A DNA stretch of 64,000 nt from Neoceratodus forsteri. Lineage: Eukaryota > Chordata > Ceratodontiformes > Ceratodontidae. The notes below the pieces were generated by a model. That model was not told where the DNA came from and ran no database searches. It saw nothing but the letters and a program-made list of their open reading frames with translations. The position numbers and the translations under genes are program-made. Where the stretch lies: the NCBI GenBank assembly GCA_016271365.2, contig JADMNL010000028.1, positions 51,788,001-51,852,000 on the forward strand, read 5' to 3'. This document shows positions 33,470 through 44,221 of this stretch, piece by piece. Numbering within the stretch: the first letter of the stretch is position 1; every line of letters begins with the position of its first letter.

Positions 33470-34003
33470 CCTTTTTTTTCACACTTAAAGAGGAGAGGAA
33501 ATCATTTCTAACTGACAGTTGTTTGTGAAGTAATTATTGTCGGAAATCATATACATCCCCCTAAGTTATCCATATTTAACTGTGCCTCAGTAAAAAGTCA
33601 TAAGAAGAACTGTATTTTGCATTGTTTTATTATCAGGGGCAGCATTCTATCACAGTTCTGTTTATGGACCCAGTAATTTGGAGTTGTATGTATGTCACTG
33701 TTTGTGCGCAGAACTCTAAGCTTAGCTCTGATAGGTCAACAGATCATAATTAGCATTCTGTGCAGAAGTCATGACATAGTAAAAACTCCAAAGTACTGAT
33801 TCCATGAAAAGAACTGTAACAGAATGTTGCCCATAAAAACAAAACAATGCAAAATACAGTCTTTGTATCCCTATTTAAGCAAGTACAGTTAAATATGGAT
33901 AATTTAGGGGAATGTATATGATGTCTGAGAATAAGAACTTTATATACAGCTGCCAATTATAAATGGTTTCCTGTCCCCTTTAAAATATTAAAAAAGTGTC
34001 TAT
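33470..34003. repeat. About 530-bp near-complete palindrome (MITE-like)
   Basis: Arms pair from TTAAAGAGGAGAGGAAATCA (33486) with TTTCCTGTCCCCTTTAAA (about 33968-33986), through ATCATATACATCCCCCTAAG and TTATCCATATTTAACTGTGC with their inverted copies at 33880-33924, and ATTTTGCATTGTTTT inside. The centre lies near 33736. A single-arm relative lies at 6575-6690. Confidence 0.75.
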
Positions 34004-34884
34004 TTCAATAAGGCTGGCATCATGTTATTATCAGTATTCTCAGCTGCTTTTGTACACCTGTTATCCTATAGGGTCAAGGAGCACTGTCTGCTGCATGCTA
34101 GTTCATTTCAGTCACAAGAAAAGTGATGTTAAACAGTGGGTGTTCAAAAACAGCAGAGAATACTGGCAAAAACCTGAACTGAGACATACCCCTGTATTAA
34201 ATGGATTGGCCCTTTCATCATTTCAAAGCTAAAATCAAAGGGATCAAGAGAAACTCAAAATGGGTAAAAAAGGGTATCATACCAGACTGGAGATAAGATA
34301 CAACTGAAAACAGAATAAAAGCACTGTTCAAAATGTTTACCATAATGTGCATTGTTGATTTAATCTCACTGTATTTAGGTTCCACACTTGCACGCTTTCA
34401 AACTGTGCACTCACCGCCCCATAACCTTTCCTTACCCCTTACACTGCACCCCCCCCCCAAAAAAAAACAAACTTCTCTATGCATGCAGAATGGCTGATGC
34501 TAACTATTTATGGCTTCTAAAACATTTTGGGACACAGTGTGTATGTGTAACCCCAAGGGATTATTTTAGTTCCTTTACTTCACGTAGGACAAGTTCTGCC
34601 ACAGTGGCCTGTGACTGAGTGGGAGTGTGATTGTGCACAGAAAGGCATCACTGTTTGCCAACAAAAATGTCACTGCACTACCTAACAAATTTGAAAGCCC
34701 AGCTTTTAGGTTTACCCTTCTGAGGCATTTTATCTGCACTATTTATTTTATTTAGTTTTTGTTGACCGAGTAAACGCACTAGACAAATTCTGCCTATTTT
34801 CAGGCACGACCCGGGGGAGGGGGATACAGACGAACACTAACTGACTTTGAACCAGATTGAGCTGTTGATGGTATTTTTAGTGAA
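34004..34884. other. Unassigned, AT-rich sequence
   Basis: There is a short C-run/A-run junction at 34450-34468. No coherent frame or repeat pair was found. Confidence 0.4.
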
Positions 34885-35175
34885 TGGGGGAAATTTGGCG
34901 AAGGCACCAGGAAAATTCTCTTACTCTTTTCGAGAACTGCCATGGGATCTTTAACATCCACCTGAACTACCACCAGAACAGGAAGATGGGACCTCAGTAT
35001 AATGTATCAACCGAAAGACAGCACCTCAGGAGAGCAGCACCCCTCTCATGCTGCACTACAGTGTCGGTATTGGGATATTAACCCAATTGCCTGGTGTGCG
35101 GATAGAACCCACAGCCTTCTGATCTCCCGGCCTCAGAGGTGAGTATGGTACCTGCTGAGACACTGACACTAAACA
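34885..35175 (-). mobile_element. tRNA-headed SINE, uninterrupted copy
   Basis: Head on the minus strand at 35100-35175: GTCTCAGCAGGTACC box A and GGGTTCTATCC box B. The body shares TTTCGAGAACTGCCATGGGA, CACCTGAACTACCACCAGAA and GCACCTCAGGAG with the split copy at 4806-6563. This copy defines the intact junction used to prove the TA insertion there. Confidence 0.7.
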
Positions 35176-36120
35176 TTATTACTCCATGAGCTATTTTATT
35201 ATTGCTTGCATTGAAAAATAAAAACATAAAAAAAGTAAATAAAAAGAACTAGTGTAGAATAGAATGGAGAAAAAAAAACAAATGTTTGCTGCTGTTTTTG
35301 TAACAAAAAAATACAATCAAGTAGTGTATATGTATGTGTGTGTGTGGGAGGGGGGTCCTGCCTGTTTTCCTTCACAGGTACTGAAGAAGACGAAGCTTTG
35401 TCCACCAAAACAGTCAGTGCAGTATTAGAAATATGTAATACAGAAAACATGCCTTTCACTGCAGAAGCAGTTGGGCGATGATCCAGGACAGCCTATGTAA
35501 GTGTTCTAGCCAGGCTTAGGACAGGACTGGTATCAGATAGTTATGTCACACATTGGGTAGTGCATAGCAATGTCTGGAAATGCATATCCACGTGCAGGTG
35601 AATAGTATGAAGATCTGGAGGAGATAGCCACTCTGATTGCTAGACATGACTGTCAATATGTGAACCGAGTGAAAGCCTCATCTGACCTAAGCGTCCTGTG
35701 CTCCAATCAGTTTGTCCTACCACCATGCAGAATATCAATTCTTTCAACACAAGACATGCTCTGCCAGGGCTGCTCACATGTAGAAGGATGACAAGGGTCG
35801 GTCACCTTCACAAGGTGTGACTGGTAGGTATTTCGATGTACAGCAGGTTTATTCTTACTGAGGGCAGCAAGATCTTTGGCTGTGGGACAGTGCAACTCCC
35901 ACATGCATTTAAGGGTTCCCATCCCATCTACTCCTTCTTTATTATGTTTCCTTGCACGTGCACAAGAAACATTTTGTGGTAGAATGACATCTGAGAGGTG
36001 TGTCAGGGATGAGTCCAATGCAGAGGACTCTACAGTGGGGTTGTACCTCACAGACCAATGAGAACGCAACCAGACTATGGCACTAGTCTGAATTTCACAG
36101 CTGGAAGCCGTTCTCTAGTT
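35176..36120. other. Unassigned sequence
   Basis: A minus frame at 35707-36069 (120 codons, rich in S, H, C) has no recognised domain or relative. A short (TG)n lies at about 35330-35344. Nothing else could be supported. Confidence 0.35.
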
Positions 36121-36162
36121 GAAAGAAATGAAGCACTCCAGTGAGAGTGCTTCATTTCTTTC
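36121..36162. repeat. Perfect 18-bp inverted repeat with 6-nt loop
   Basis: GAAAGAAATGAAGCACTC (36121-36138), CAGTGA, then its exact reverse complement (36145-36162). It lacks a downstream T-run on either strand, so it is not a simple terminator. Confidence 0.9.
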
Positions 36163-36179
36163 ATTTGCATAGTGCTGTC

Positions 36180-36550
36180 AACCCAACCCTTCATTACCCC
36201 TCTTGGCAGTACAATAACCCCTTCCTCTCCCTCCCTCAGTGTGCAGTCCACCCTCTTCAATCTGTTCCCATCCCAGCAGCACAATAACCCCTTCCACTCC
36301 CTTCCTATGTGTGCAGTCCACCTCGTTCCCTCTGTTCCCTTTGTGGCAGTACAATAACTCCTTCTGCTCCCTCTGTGTACAGTCCGCCCTTTCCCTCTGT
36401 TCCCTTCCCAGCAGCACAATAACCCCTTCTGCTCCCTCCCTCTGCATACAGCCCAGCCCACTCCCTCTATTCCCCATCCAGACAGCACAATAACCCCTCC
36501 TGCTTCCTCCCTTTTACGTTCAGTCCACCCCGCTCTCTCTGTTTTCCATC
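36180..36550 (+). repeat. CT-rich VNTR, about five 66-70-bp units
   Basis: AGCAGCACAATAACCCCTTC, or the variant GGCAGTACAATAA, recurs at about 36203, 36275, 36344, 36410 and 36482, each followed by CTCCCTCCCTCTGTGTGCAG and TCCACCC variants. The long minus-strand frame across it is a product of the repeat, not a gene. Confidence 0.8.
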
Positions 36551-37408
36551 CCATGCCAACATTGAGGTGCCCAATCCCCATGTCAGCATTATCTACTCCC
36601 CCAGACACTGGGAAGCCCATTCCCAGTGTTTCAAAATAAACATGTTTTATGCCCTGTAAAGTAAAAACAGAAAACTGTCTCCCCATGTCTTTTTTTAAGC
36701 CTGTAAAAAAGAAAACAGTCCCTCATCGTCTTTCCATCCCCTCCCCATCCCGACCCTCCTCTGCACACCAGCTACCCACCCCCTACCCCATACTTACCTC
36801 CAGAGGTCAGTGGCTGCAATCTTCTCTGGACTGGGGCACGTCTGCACTCTTTAAAATCGAACTGCAAACTGAGGAATCAGGGTAAGCCTGTATAATGGCT
36901 GTCAATGGGGTTTTCAACTTATGTTGATATCTCAGCCATTTTTAGCCATTTTGACTCCAAATTTTCAACATGGGGTTCTTGGGACCTCACCTCATGAACA
37001 CTGGCAATGTCAGCTTGTTACTCAGTCCTGAAAGGTGATTTTTGTGGTCGCTGCACGGAATCACCTTTTGGAACCGAGTAATGAAATGACAGTGCCAGTG
37101 TTCATGAGGAGAGGTCCCAAAAAGCCCATGTTGAAAAACTGGTGCAAAATATCCCCAAAATGACTGCGTCACAAGTGTGTGTTGCACAGTTTCTATGCAT
37201 GCTCATAACTAGAGCCAGGGTTCTTCTGAGAACCGAATCTGAACCGAACCAGAACTATTCGATTTTTGCCCAATTCGAACTGAACTAGAACCCTAAAAAT
37301 AAAAAACAGACAAACCTGAACCAAACCTGAACTCAGACCATGTGAGATGAGGAAAATCCACATGGAGGCTCTCCATGGTCTTCTGCACTTCTCCAGCTGT
37401 GTGAAGTA

Positions 37409-37800
37409 TTGCCTACAGATTGTGAAATGATTTCTTCATTGAAGTCGATAATGACTGGCAATATCAAAGCAAAATCCAGTGATGATGAGCTACCAGCAAA
37501 AAGGCCAAAAACCGATGTCAAGGACATGCTATCCAGTCTAGGTGGTCCTTCTTCAACAGCAACCAGATCATTGTCATCCACTGAACTAAAAACATATTTA
37601 GAACATGACAGTTATACTGACAACTGCCTTGAATTCTGGAATAAGACAGAAAGACACCTGTTCCCAAAACTAGCAAAGCTTACACAGAAGTACCTCTGCT
37701 TGCCAGCTAGCAGCAGTAGCAGTGAGAGTGTTCTCATTCTGCAAGCAAGCTCTAGATCTCACCTATCAGTTAACACACTTGCTTGCTCTGTATTTGTTAA
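37409..37800 (+). pseudogene. hAT transposase C-terminal dimerisation domain
   Basis: Acidic/Ser-rich linker, then STELKTYLEHDSYTDNCLEF, WNKTERHLFPKLAKLTQKYL and CLPASSSSSESV, the classic hAT C-terminal dimerisation motif (W...P.L...A..yL..pasS..sER.FS). The RNase H-like catalytic domain is missing. The frame then runs into noncoding sequence to 37882. Confidence 0.85.
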
Positions 37801-37921
37801 ATTCTTGAACACTTATACTTTACAACTGAATCTGTACTTGCCTGCTTTTCAGTTTATTTTACTCAAAGTAATGTTGATTTGAATAAAGTTAATGTGGAAT
37901 CAATTGTCTTGTCTCCATGTC

Positions 37922-38002
37922 ATATATATATATATCTATATATATCCATCTATCTCTCTGTCTATATATATATATATATACATACACACACACACACACA
38001 TA

Positions 38003-38050
<48 letters not shown>
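37922..38050. repeat. Compound (TA)n/(TATC)n/(CA)n microsatellite
   Basis: ATATAT runs with ATCTATCTCTCTGTC, a (CA) block at 37984-37999 and a long (AT)n to 38050, inside the hAT remnant. Confidence 0.95.
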
Positions 38051-38053
<3 letters not shown>

Positions 38054-38948
38054 ATTTGGCAATATAAAGTGAATTTAGTAACATTTAACTTGATCCAGAA
38101 CCAGAACTGAACCAGAACTAGAAAATAAACTAAAAGCCTAGAACCGAACTGAAGCAGAACCCAAACATGTAATTTTTAAGCAGAACTGAACTGAACCAGA
38201 ACCCCACACTGTAGAACCAGAACCAAACTAGAACCCCAAAAATCTGGAGAACCCTGGTTCTACTCGTAACTTCACCAATTTTGTAATATTTTCACTCCAG
38301 ACTTTCAACATTGCCATTTTGTCACCCTCATCATGGAAAGTACAGCTATCATTTTTCACATCTTGTCCAAAATGTGTTTTTGCACCTGTGGCACAGAATG
38401 GCATGGTCATCGTGCAAAATCACCTTTTGGGACTAATGAACTAAACTACAGTGGCACTCTTCATGAAGTGGGGTCCTAAAAAGGCCATGTTGAAAATTTG
38501 GTGAAAAAACTCCCCCCAAAATAGCCAAGTTACACGCGGTTGTTCAAAATTTTCTACGCATGCGTGTAACTTTGGTCATTTTCAATATTTTCACTCCAAA
38601 TTTTCAATATAGCCATTTTATCACACCACCTCATGAACAGTACAGCTGTCATTTTTCACATCCAGCCCAAAACGTGTTTTTGCACCTGTGGCACAGAATG
38701 CCGTTGTCTGGATGGTGTAGGGCCAGACCCCCTGAGGAACTTGGGACCAGTGATAAAACAGACAGGACACAGATAAAAGGGATAAAACTAGTTTATTAAT
38801 TTTATTTCTAGTGTCATTAAAGTGCGTTGCAATATCATATAAAGGTAAGGTAATTTACGCCTTATGAAACAGGGGAAATAACATCTTGTCCTACTCCTGT
38901 TTGGAATTTCAAAATCTGGCTATGCATAGCAGTCAAGTTTGCTTGATT

Positions 38949-39239
38949 TCATATGGACATGCCAGTCTCTACTAGACCAGTAACAGGGCCTGTGACTCTA
39001 GCTATGTTAGCGAAGGTGAGTATTTTGTGGGGTTTACCTTTAGTTTTTTGGGGATTGAGATGGGCTTTAAACACACCCTGATATGGGGTAGTATGGGACC
39101 CTGCTACAGGGTATTGAGTGTGGGTTTGATACGCTGCCAAAAGGTCAGGCAGCATTGCACTATGGAATTTAGAAGTACTGGTGGTAGAACACCAACCAAA
39201 TGTGGTCATATTTTAGTTAGTAAGGTTTAAAACAACAGG
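38949..39239 (-). pseudogene. Env-like frame of the ERV, fragment left of the DIRS
   Basis: A minus frame ends at the DIRS left boundary. It is assigned to the ERV because it lies exactly where the interrupted frame should continue and lacks features of the other families. Support is positional. Confidence 0.35.
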
Positions 39240-39438
39240 AAGAAAAAATTACTCACCTCAGTAATTATGTTTCTTCTAACATAGTCTTGCTGTATTCCAA
39301 CTATTGCAGTTAGCTCCGGCCTTTAAACTGCCTCGGAGAACAAAGGGTTAACTTTTCTATGCATGGCATAGAATGCTGAACTCGAGCTCGGTTGAGGTCT
39401 CTGTCTGGTTCCCTTTGAATCTAAACTGTCAGATTCTT
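39240..39438. repeat. DIRS inverted terminal repeat, left, with outer extension
   Basis: 39283-39438 matches the reverse complement of 58680-58844 (for example CTATGCATGGCATAGAATGC and GAGGTCTCTGTCTG). The outer 40 bp (39240-39279) are not in the right repeat but recur exactly inverted at 39729-39768, the extension expected of one DIRS terminal repeat. Confidence 0.9.
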
Positions 39439-39728
39439 ACGAGCAACAACTCACTTACCCTCCTATGTGGAAACTGTAAAAATGTTTACTAGCCAACTGG
39501 CAACAAGGAGTTTTGGATTCCCAAAAAAGACTCAAGTCAGGAAAACCCAAAACCAAAAACCAACCCCATTAAGGGGTAACAACAATAACAAAAAAGCACC
39601 CAAACAAATAAAAGGGAGGGGGTGTAATAGGCACTCTAAGGTGCAACACTGCACCTGTCCACCCACTTCCCAAAAACAGGTTCTGAGAGGGGAGGCAGGG
39701 AGGGCGGTCAGAATACAGCAAGACTCCA

Positions 39729-39807
39729 TTAGAAGAAACATAATTACTGAGGTGAGTAATTTTTTCTTCAAACAACATGAAGTCTTGCTGTATTCTGACT
39801 GTTGCAG
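39729..39807. repeat. DIRS internal complementary region
   Basis: Bases 39729-39768 are the exact reverse complement of the left end (39240-39279). Bases 39770-39807 match the reverse complement of the right end (about 58808-58844) with one or two differences. This joined copy of both ends is the template proposed to make full-length circular DIRS DNA. Confidence 0.9.
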
Positions 39808-39844
39808 ACTACCAAGCAGCATATCCATGGAGAATGGACAGAAC

Positions 39845-40902
39845 CTACTTTGGGAATAGGCTCTGAAGTACTGCTGTGCCAAACTGAGCATCACTCCTAG
39901 CCTGGATATCCAGAGAGTAATGCTTGGTAAAGATATGGACTGTTTTTTCAGGTGGCTGCTTGACAAATTTCTAAGAGAGGGATATCCCTGGCAGCAGCCA
40001 GGGAAGCAGCTGTACCTCTTGTAGAGTGAGCCCTCAGGCCTGATGGTGGGATCTTTCCTAGTTTCTCATAACGGAATTGTATACAAGACACAATCCACCT
40101 GGCAATAGTTCTCTTGGTGGCAGGTTTGCCTTTTCCTACTTCCCCATAAATGAGGAATAACTGGAGGGATTCAAATCTGTGACTCTTGGTATGCTTTATG
40201 TAGTAGCTAAAGGCTCTCTTAACATCCAAACTGTGTAGCCTTCTCTCCCCCTGAGGAAGAATGATCAGTGAAGAAGACAGGGAGAGACGTGGACTGATTT
40301 AAGTGGAAGTCTGAAACCACTATGGGCAAGAACCTCCTACTGGTTCTAAGGACCACTTTATCTCTATGAAAAGAGATAAAATCCGGTTCCACTGACTGGG
40401 CTTGCAATTCACTGATACATCTGTCAGAGGTGATGGCTACCAAAAACACAGTTTTCCAAGTCAAGTACTTTAGCTCTGCTGAGGACATAGGCTCAAAAGA
40501 AGGTTGCATAAGTTGGGCAATGCAAATATTTAAGTCCCAGGCAGGGGCAGGATCCCTAAAGGGAGGATTGGTATGAAGCAATCCTTTGAAAAATTTGCAG
40601 AATACAGGGTGAGATGGCAGTGAGGAATGTTTTCCCACTGACAGAAAAGCAGAAACAGCTGACAAGTGTACCTTGAGAGTAGCTGGTCTAAGGCCTAGAC
40701 CATTAAGATGGACCAAATAATCCAGAACTGTAGGCAATTTAGCAGTGTATGGGGATATATGCTTCTTGGAACACCAAATGCTGAATCTTTTCCATTTGGA
40801 GTTATAAGTCTTTCTGGTGGCAGGCTTTCGAGAAGCTTTGAGAATATCCAGAACCCCTTGGGACAGATGCAAATCTGCATACTCTAGGGCCCAGATATTC
40901 AA
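39845..40902 (-). pseudogene. DIRS tyrosine recombinase
   Basis: N-terminal core-binding part: LSQGVLDILKASRKPATRKT, LRPATLKVHLSAVSAFLSVG. Catalytic part: ITSDRCISELQAQSV with the first Arg, RLFLPIVVSDF-like strand region, and after a frame change SGLRAHSTRGTAASLAAARD with His-x-x-Arg. A second shift near 39955 (A-run) separates HYSLDIQARSDAQF, which carries the nucleophile Tyr, ending at a stop at 39845-39847. It would integrate the circular DIRS DNA. The Harbinger element sits just upstream of its first codons. Confidence 0.85.
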
Positions 40903-41981
40903 ACTGTGCCCAAAAAGTGCTCAACAGCAGGAGCAAGCGCAAGTCCACTGCGCCCATGCACAAGAAATGCGATATTCAAAAACTGCGCAGGCCAAGATGC
41001 GCCTACGGCCAACGACTGAATATCGCACCACCTGCGCCATAGCGCAACTAGGGAGGTGAAGCTGATCATATCTGATGCGCTATAGCGCAACAAGGGATGT
41101 TCAGCTGAGCAGTCCAGATGCACCATAGTGCAACCAGGGACACCCCCAGCAGCAGGGCAGCAATGCAACAGTACAACCAGGGATGCAGGGGCCCACCACC
41201 CGTGCCACAGATGGGCAGAGGAACACACAGCAGAACAGACATTGTCCCCCCACACCCCATGCACTGCACAACTGGGGGAGAGCTGGAATAACCACCGGCC
41301 CATGGATACCAGCAACCAACCCACAGCCGGGCCATGGTGCCCCATTACACCCCCTGGCAAGCTGTGACCAGCACATGATGGCTGACCACCCCGTACCACA
41401 CCATCCCACCAATGCAGAGCACACCCTGCACCATGATCCCCATACACCCTGCCCAGGAGTAGCACCCAACAGTGCAGGACACCCCATGCATGCCACCACC
41501 CCCCACTGCTGACAATGTAACCCTGTGCACCATGGAGCCATGCAAGGCAGCCCCACCATGGGCATCCTGCAGTGGGCGGCAGCAGACAGTGATGCAACAG
41601 ATGCATACACAGTGCTGCTCTGCATGTCCCCCCAAGGTACAGCTGAGAGACCGACCATGCTTCAGCACACGAGGTACCCTACATGTGACAGGACATGCCC
41701 CGGACCCCACCTCCAGCGGTACAGCACCCTGCACACCCTCTCAAGGACACATCCCGTCCCAGCACTAGCCACAACAGCCACCACTGACACGCCAGCAGAC
41801 CGGGCATATCACAGACATGCAAGGGTGTCAGCTACACAGGCCATGGATGGTCTGACAGGGGTGCCATGCACACAGTGCAGGCCCCATGGACCACTGCACA
41901 CAGGCATCCAGTGCACAGAGTACAACACACAAACCACAGACAGTGACTGACCCCCCTGCCCACACCATAGGTGGTTCACCT

Positions 41982-42017
<36 letters not shown>

Positions 42018-42246
42018 CCATGCGTGAACCACCCCTGACGCCATGCACACCACTGAAGCTGAGCACCTGTAGCCCTCTGCAAATCAGAGACCACCACAGT
42101 TGTCATAACAAAATGCTTATATTTAAAAGAAGTAACAAAACATATATATAAATATTTACAAGGGGGGAAGGGACACATAACAGGTGGGGGTGGGTAAGGA
42201 GCAGGGGTGAACATACGGGAGAGGGAAGAAGGGGTGTGAGGGTGGG
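40903..42246. other. Harbinger left arm, noncoding
   Basis: Between the left terminal repeat and gene 1 there are subterminal GCGCAA and GATATTCA words (40940-41100), then C/A-rich sequence with long but compositionally driven frames on both strands. I see no domain in those frames. Confidence 0.5.
41983..42014. repeat. (CA)n microsatellite
   Basis: About 16 CA units inside the Harbinger left arm; another dinucleotide run, (TG)n, lies at 46145-46173. Confidence 0.95.
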
Positions 42247-43473
42247 TCAAAGGGGGGAGGGTGGTAGTAGGGGCATGAAGTGCTCAGTGTGTGCCCCCCG
42301 GTCCTCCTCCACGTGGTGCCTATGTCTACCACTCCTCCTCCTCCTCACCCCATGGCGGTGGATGCGCTCTAACAGCTCCAGTGTTGCCCTCACCACCTGG
42401 AGTGCCTCCCTCACATTCCTCTCCAGTGCCTGGAGTCACTGTCCACCTAGGATGAGGGAGCAGAGTCAATAAGTGTGACTGTCCAGCCCCCTGCAGCCCA
42501 CTCATTGTGCATGGCATACAGCCATGTGCCACACCCCTGTGATGGTGTGCGACCACCCACAGTGACTGTGTCCACAAGACCTGCCTACCCAGGCAGCCAC
42601 AGCCATGTGGACCACTGTACACACCCACTGCCCATGTCCTGCACAGCACCACCATGGCCGTAGAGTGACTTGGCTATGCGGTGTGAAGGCAGTGCCACAG
42701 CCATGTGCCTGGTGCACGCATGGACCACCATTAACACACTCCTGGACATGCAGTGCCACTGGACAGTGCTGACTGTAACAAGTTACGTGCATGGTAGTGG
42801 TGTCAATGGATGGTGGCCATGCCCCGCTGCCCGCCCAATTATACAGCATGCAATAGTAATCTTGGATGTAAGGCACTCACCATCATCAGGGTGGTCCATG
42901 CGCCGCTGACCACCATCACCCCTCCTGGCCTGCTGCTCCTCCAGGTGGCACCTCTGGTCTCTGGCCTCCTGGCGTTCTGCGGGCCCTAAGGTGCAAAACA
43001 TGGAGAGAGGAACATCAGTACAATCCTGTAGCAATTTCCCCCAGCCCCCATGTATGTGCAATCCCACACAGCCAGACCCACCCACCCCACACCCCGATAC
43101 CACCACCATGGCCAACACCGGACGCCCCCCCATGTGCTGGACACATGCAACCGTGATACCCGTATGGACGATAAAAGTGTATGAATGTTGCAACTACCTG
43201 GCTGTGGCACCGTGCCCCTCCTGGCACATGCCCACAGGTGGGCAAGCAGGTTCGGGTCCCTGAGGCTCAGGTCCCCATATCGGTGGTGGCACTACTCTGC
43301 CATCCGCCCCATACCGGTGGCCTCCTCCAGGGTATCAGCTACCTCCTGCCACACCTGACTCCTGCCCTGTCCAGGGGTGCCTCCCCAAACAAAGGCTTAA
43401 CATGTGGCTCCACTATGGCCACAAGATTTGCCAGCTCGAGCTGGCTCCACTGCACAGCACGCCTCCGCGCCAT
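42247..43473 (-). pseudogene. Harbinger gene 1: Myb/trihelix-like protein, three exons
   Basis: Start MARRRAVQWSQLELANLV at 43473. A helix-rich domain (IVEPHVKPLFGEAPLDRA, SQVWQEVADTLEEATGMGRM, CHHRYGDLSLRDPNLLAHLW) looks like a Myb/SANT-type fold with its conserved Trp. Exon 1 ends 43198 (CAG|GTAGTT). Exon 2 (42985-42881) encodes RQEARDQRCHLEEQQARR and ends GATG|GTGAGT. Exon 3 (42446-42247) encodes LQALERNVREALQVVRATLE and a basic tail. Phases agree across both introns. A frameshift near 43362, a stop at 43292-43294 and a TGA early in exon 3 inactivate it. Splice sites are by inspection. Confidence 0.65.
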
Positions 43474-44062
43474 CTCTGCTGCTCAGTTCAGTCAAAATGG
43501 TGCTCTGTAGCATGGTCCTGCCACGTGCAGATGCTGCACAGTACAGCGCTGCCATTCCCTATCGCACTGTCACCGAACAGCGTGATAGTGGTGCACCCAT
43601 GCCTGATGCATGGCGCCTAGGGGGCAAAGGTCGGGCACAGGGTCAAGGGTCTCTGGCGCACGGACAGCCACAGCGCGATTGGAACTCAATGCATGTAGCG
43701 CGATTGGGTGCCTGTGTGCCACCTCCTGTAGCGGCCTACCGCGCTGTTGCCCCAGTGCGCCTACGATGCCTCAGTGCCACAGCGCCATATAGGCACGATG
43801 GTGGCCATGCCCTGCATTGCCTCCCATGCACAGCACATCAGCAGCATGGCAGGTGCCTGCGTCAACCGGGCATGCGCGGTTAGTGTGTACTGCGCATGTC
43901 ACAGAACTGCGCCCTTGGCTAAGCAAGGTCAATGCAATTGTGCAAAGCTCAACAGTACGATATTCAGCCGGCATATGCAAATCAGCTAATCAGCCATTCA
44001 ATGGCACAGTCACTGCATTTGCATCCACTTAAAGATGCACCTAGCCTCATTTGCATGGGTTG

Positions 44063-44073
44063 CGCTATAAAAG
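44063..44073 (+). promoter_or_regulatory. TATA box of Harbinger gene 2
   Basis: GCGCTATAAAAGTG lies about 150 bp before the gene 2 start and about 590 bp from the gene 1 start on the opposite strand. The 43500-44060 gap contains repeated GCGCAA/GCGCATG words and a GATATTCA word like those at the element ends, so transposase may bind here too. Confidence 0.5.
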
Positions 44074-44221
44074 TGTGACATTGGGCTGCACTGACCATAG
44101 TCGGTTACTGCAGTCTATTGCGGTGAGTTACATGCTGTTTGGGAGTGTGGACTGTAGATTTTGGGACATGCATGGGACTGCAGAGTCACAGGTAACACCT
44201 GTCATTCTCACAGGCTGAATC

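Larger units (their letters stand above)
37210..38262 (+). mobile_element. hAT-type DNA transposon remnant, 1053 bp
   Basis: Terminal repeats TAGAGCCAGGGTTCT and (reverse complement) TAGAACCAGGGTTCT. The 8-bp duplications CTCATAAC (37202-37209) and CTCGTAAC (38263-38270) differ by one base. Many GAACCGAAC/GAACTGAAC words lie just inside both ends, as in hAT subterminal binding regions. The element keeps only the transposase C-terminus and a TA/CA microsatellite, so it is an internal-deletion derivative. Confidence 0.85.
36925..38710. repeat. Palindromic satellite array (about 300-bp units), cut by a hAT element
   Basis: Unit 1 is at about 36925-37201, unit 2 at 38263-38566 and a half unit at 38567-38705. 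Units 2 and 3 start with the same GTAACTT...TTTTCACTCCA words about 302 bp apart. Arms: CAAATTTTCAACATGG, CACCTCATGAACA and AAAGGTGATTTTTG with their inversions. The array stops abruptly at the ERV boundary. Confidence 0.75.

Noticed and set aside
35707..36069. 120-codon minus frame rich in His, Ser and Cys
   Set aside because: No recognisable domain and no supporting signals around it.
36075..36686. 203-codon minus frame with repeated GLLCCWEGNR-like units
   Set aside because: It is produced by the ~68-bp CT-rich VNTR at 36180-36550; the repeat explains the periodic protein and no start or domain supports a gene.
39240..39438. Retroviral LTR of the ERV
   Set aside because: The partner repeat at 58680-58844 is inverted, not direct, and pairs with an internal complementary region, which is the DIRS pattern.
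40899..41734. Long overlapping minus frames of 129-235 codons
   Set aside because: They arise from stop-poor C/A-rich DNA of the Harbinger left arm; several frames are open at once and none has a domain.
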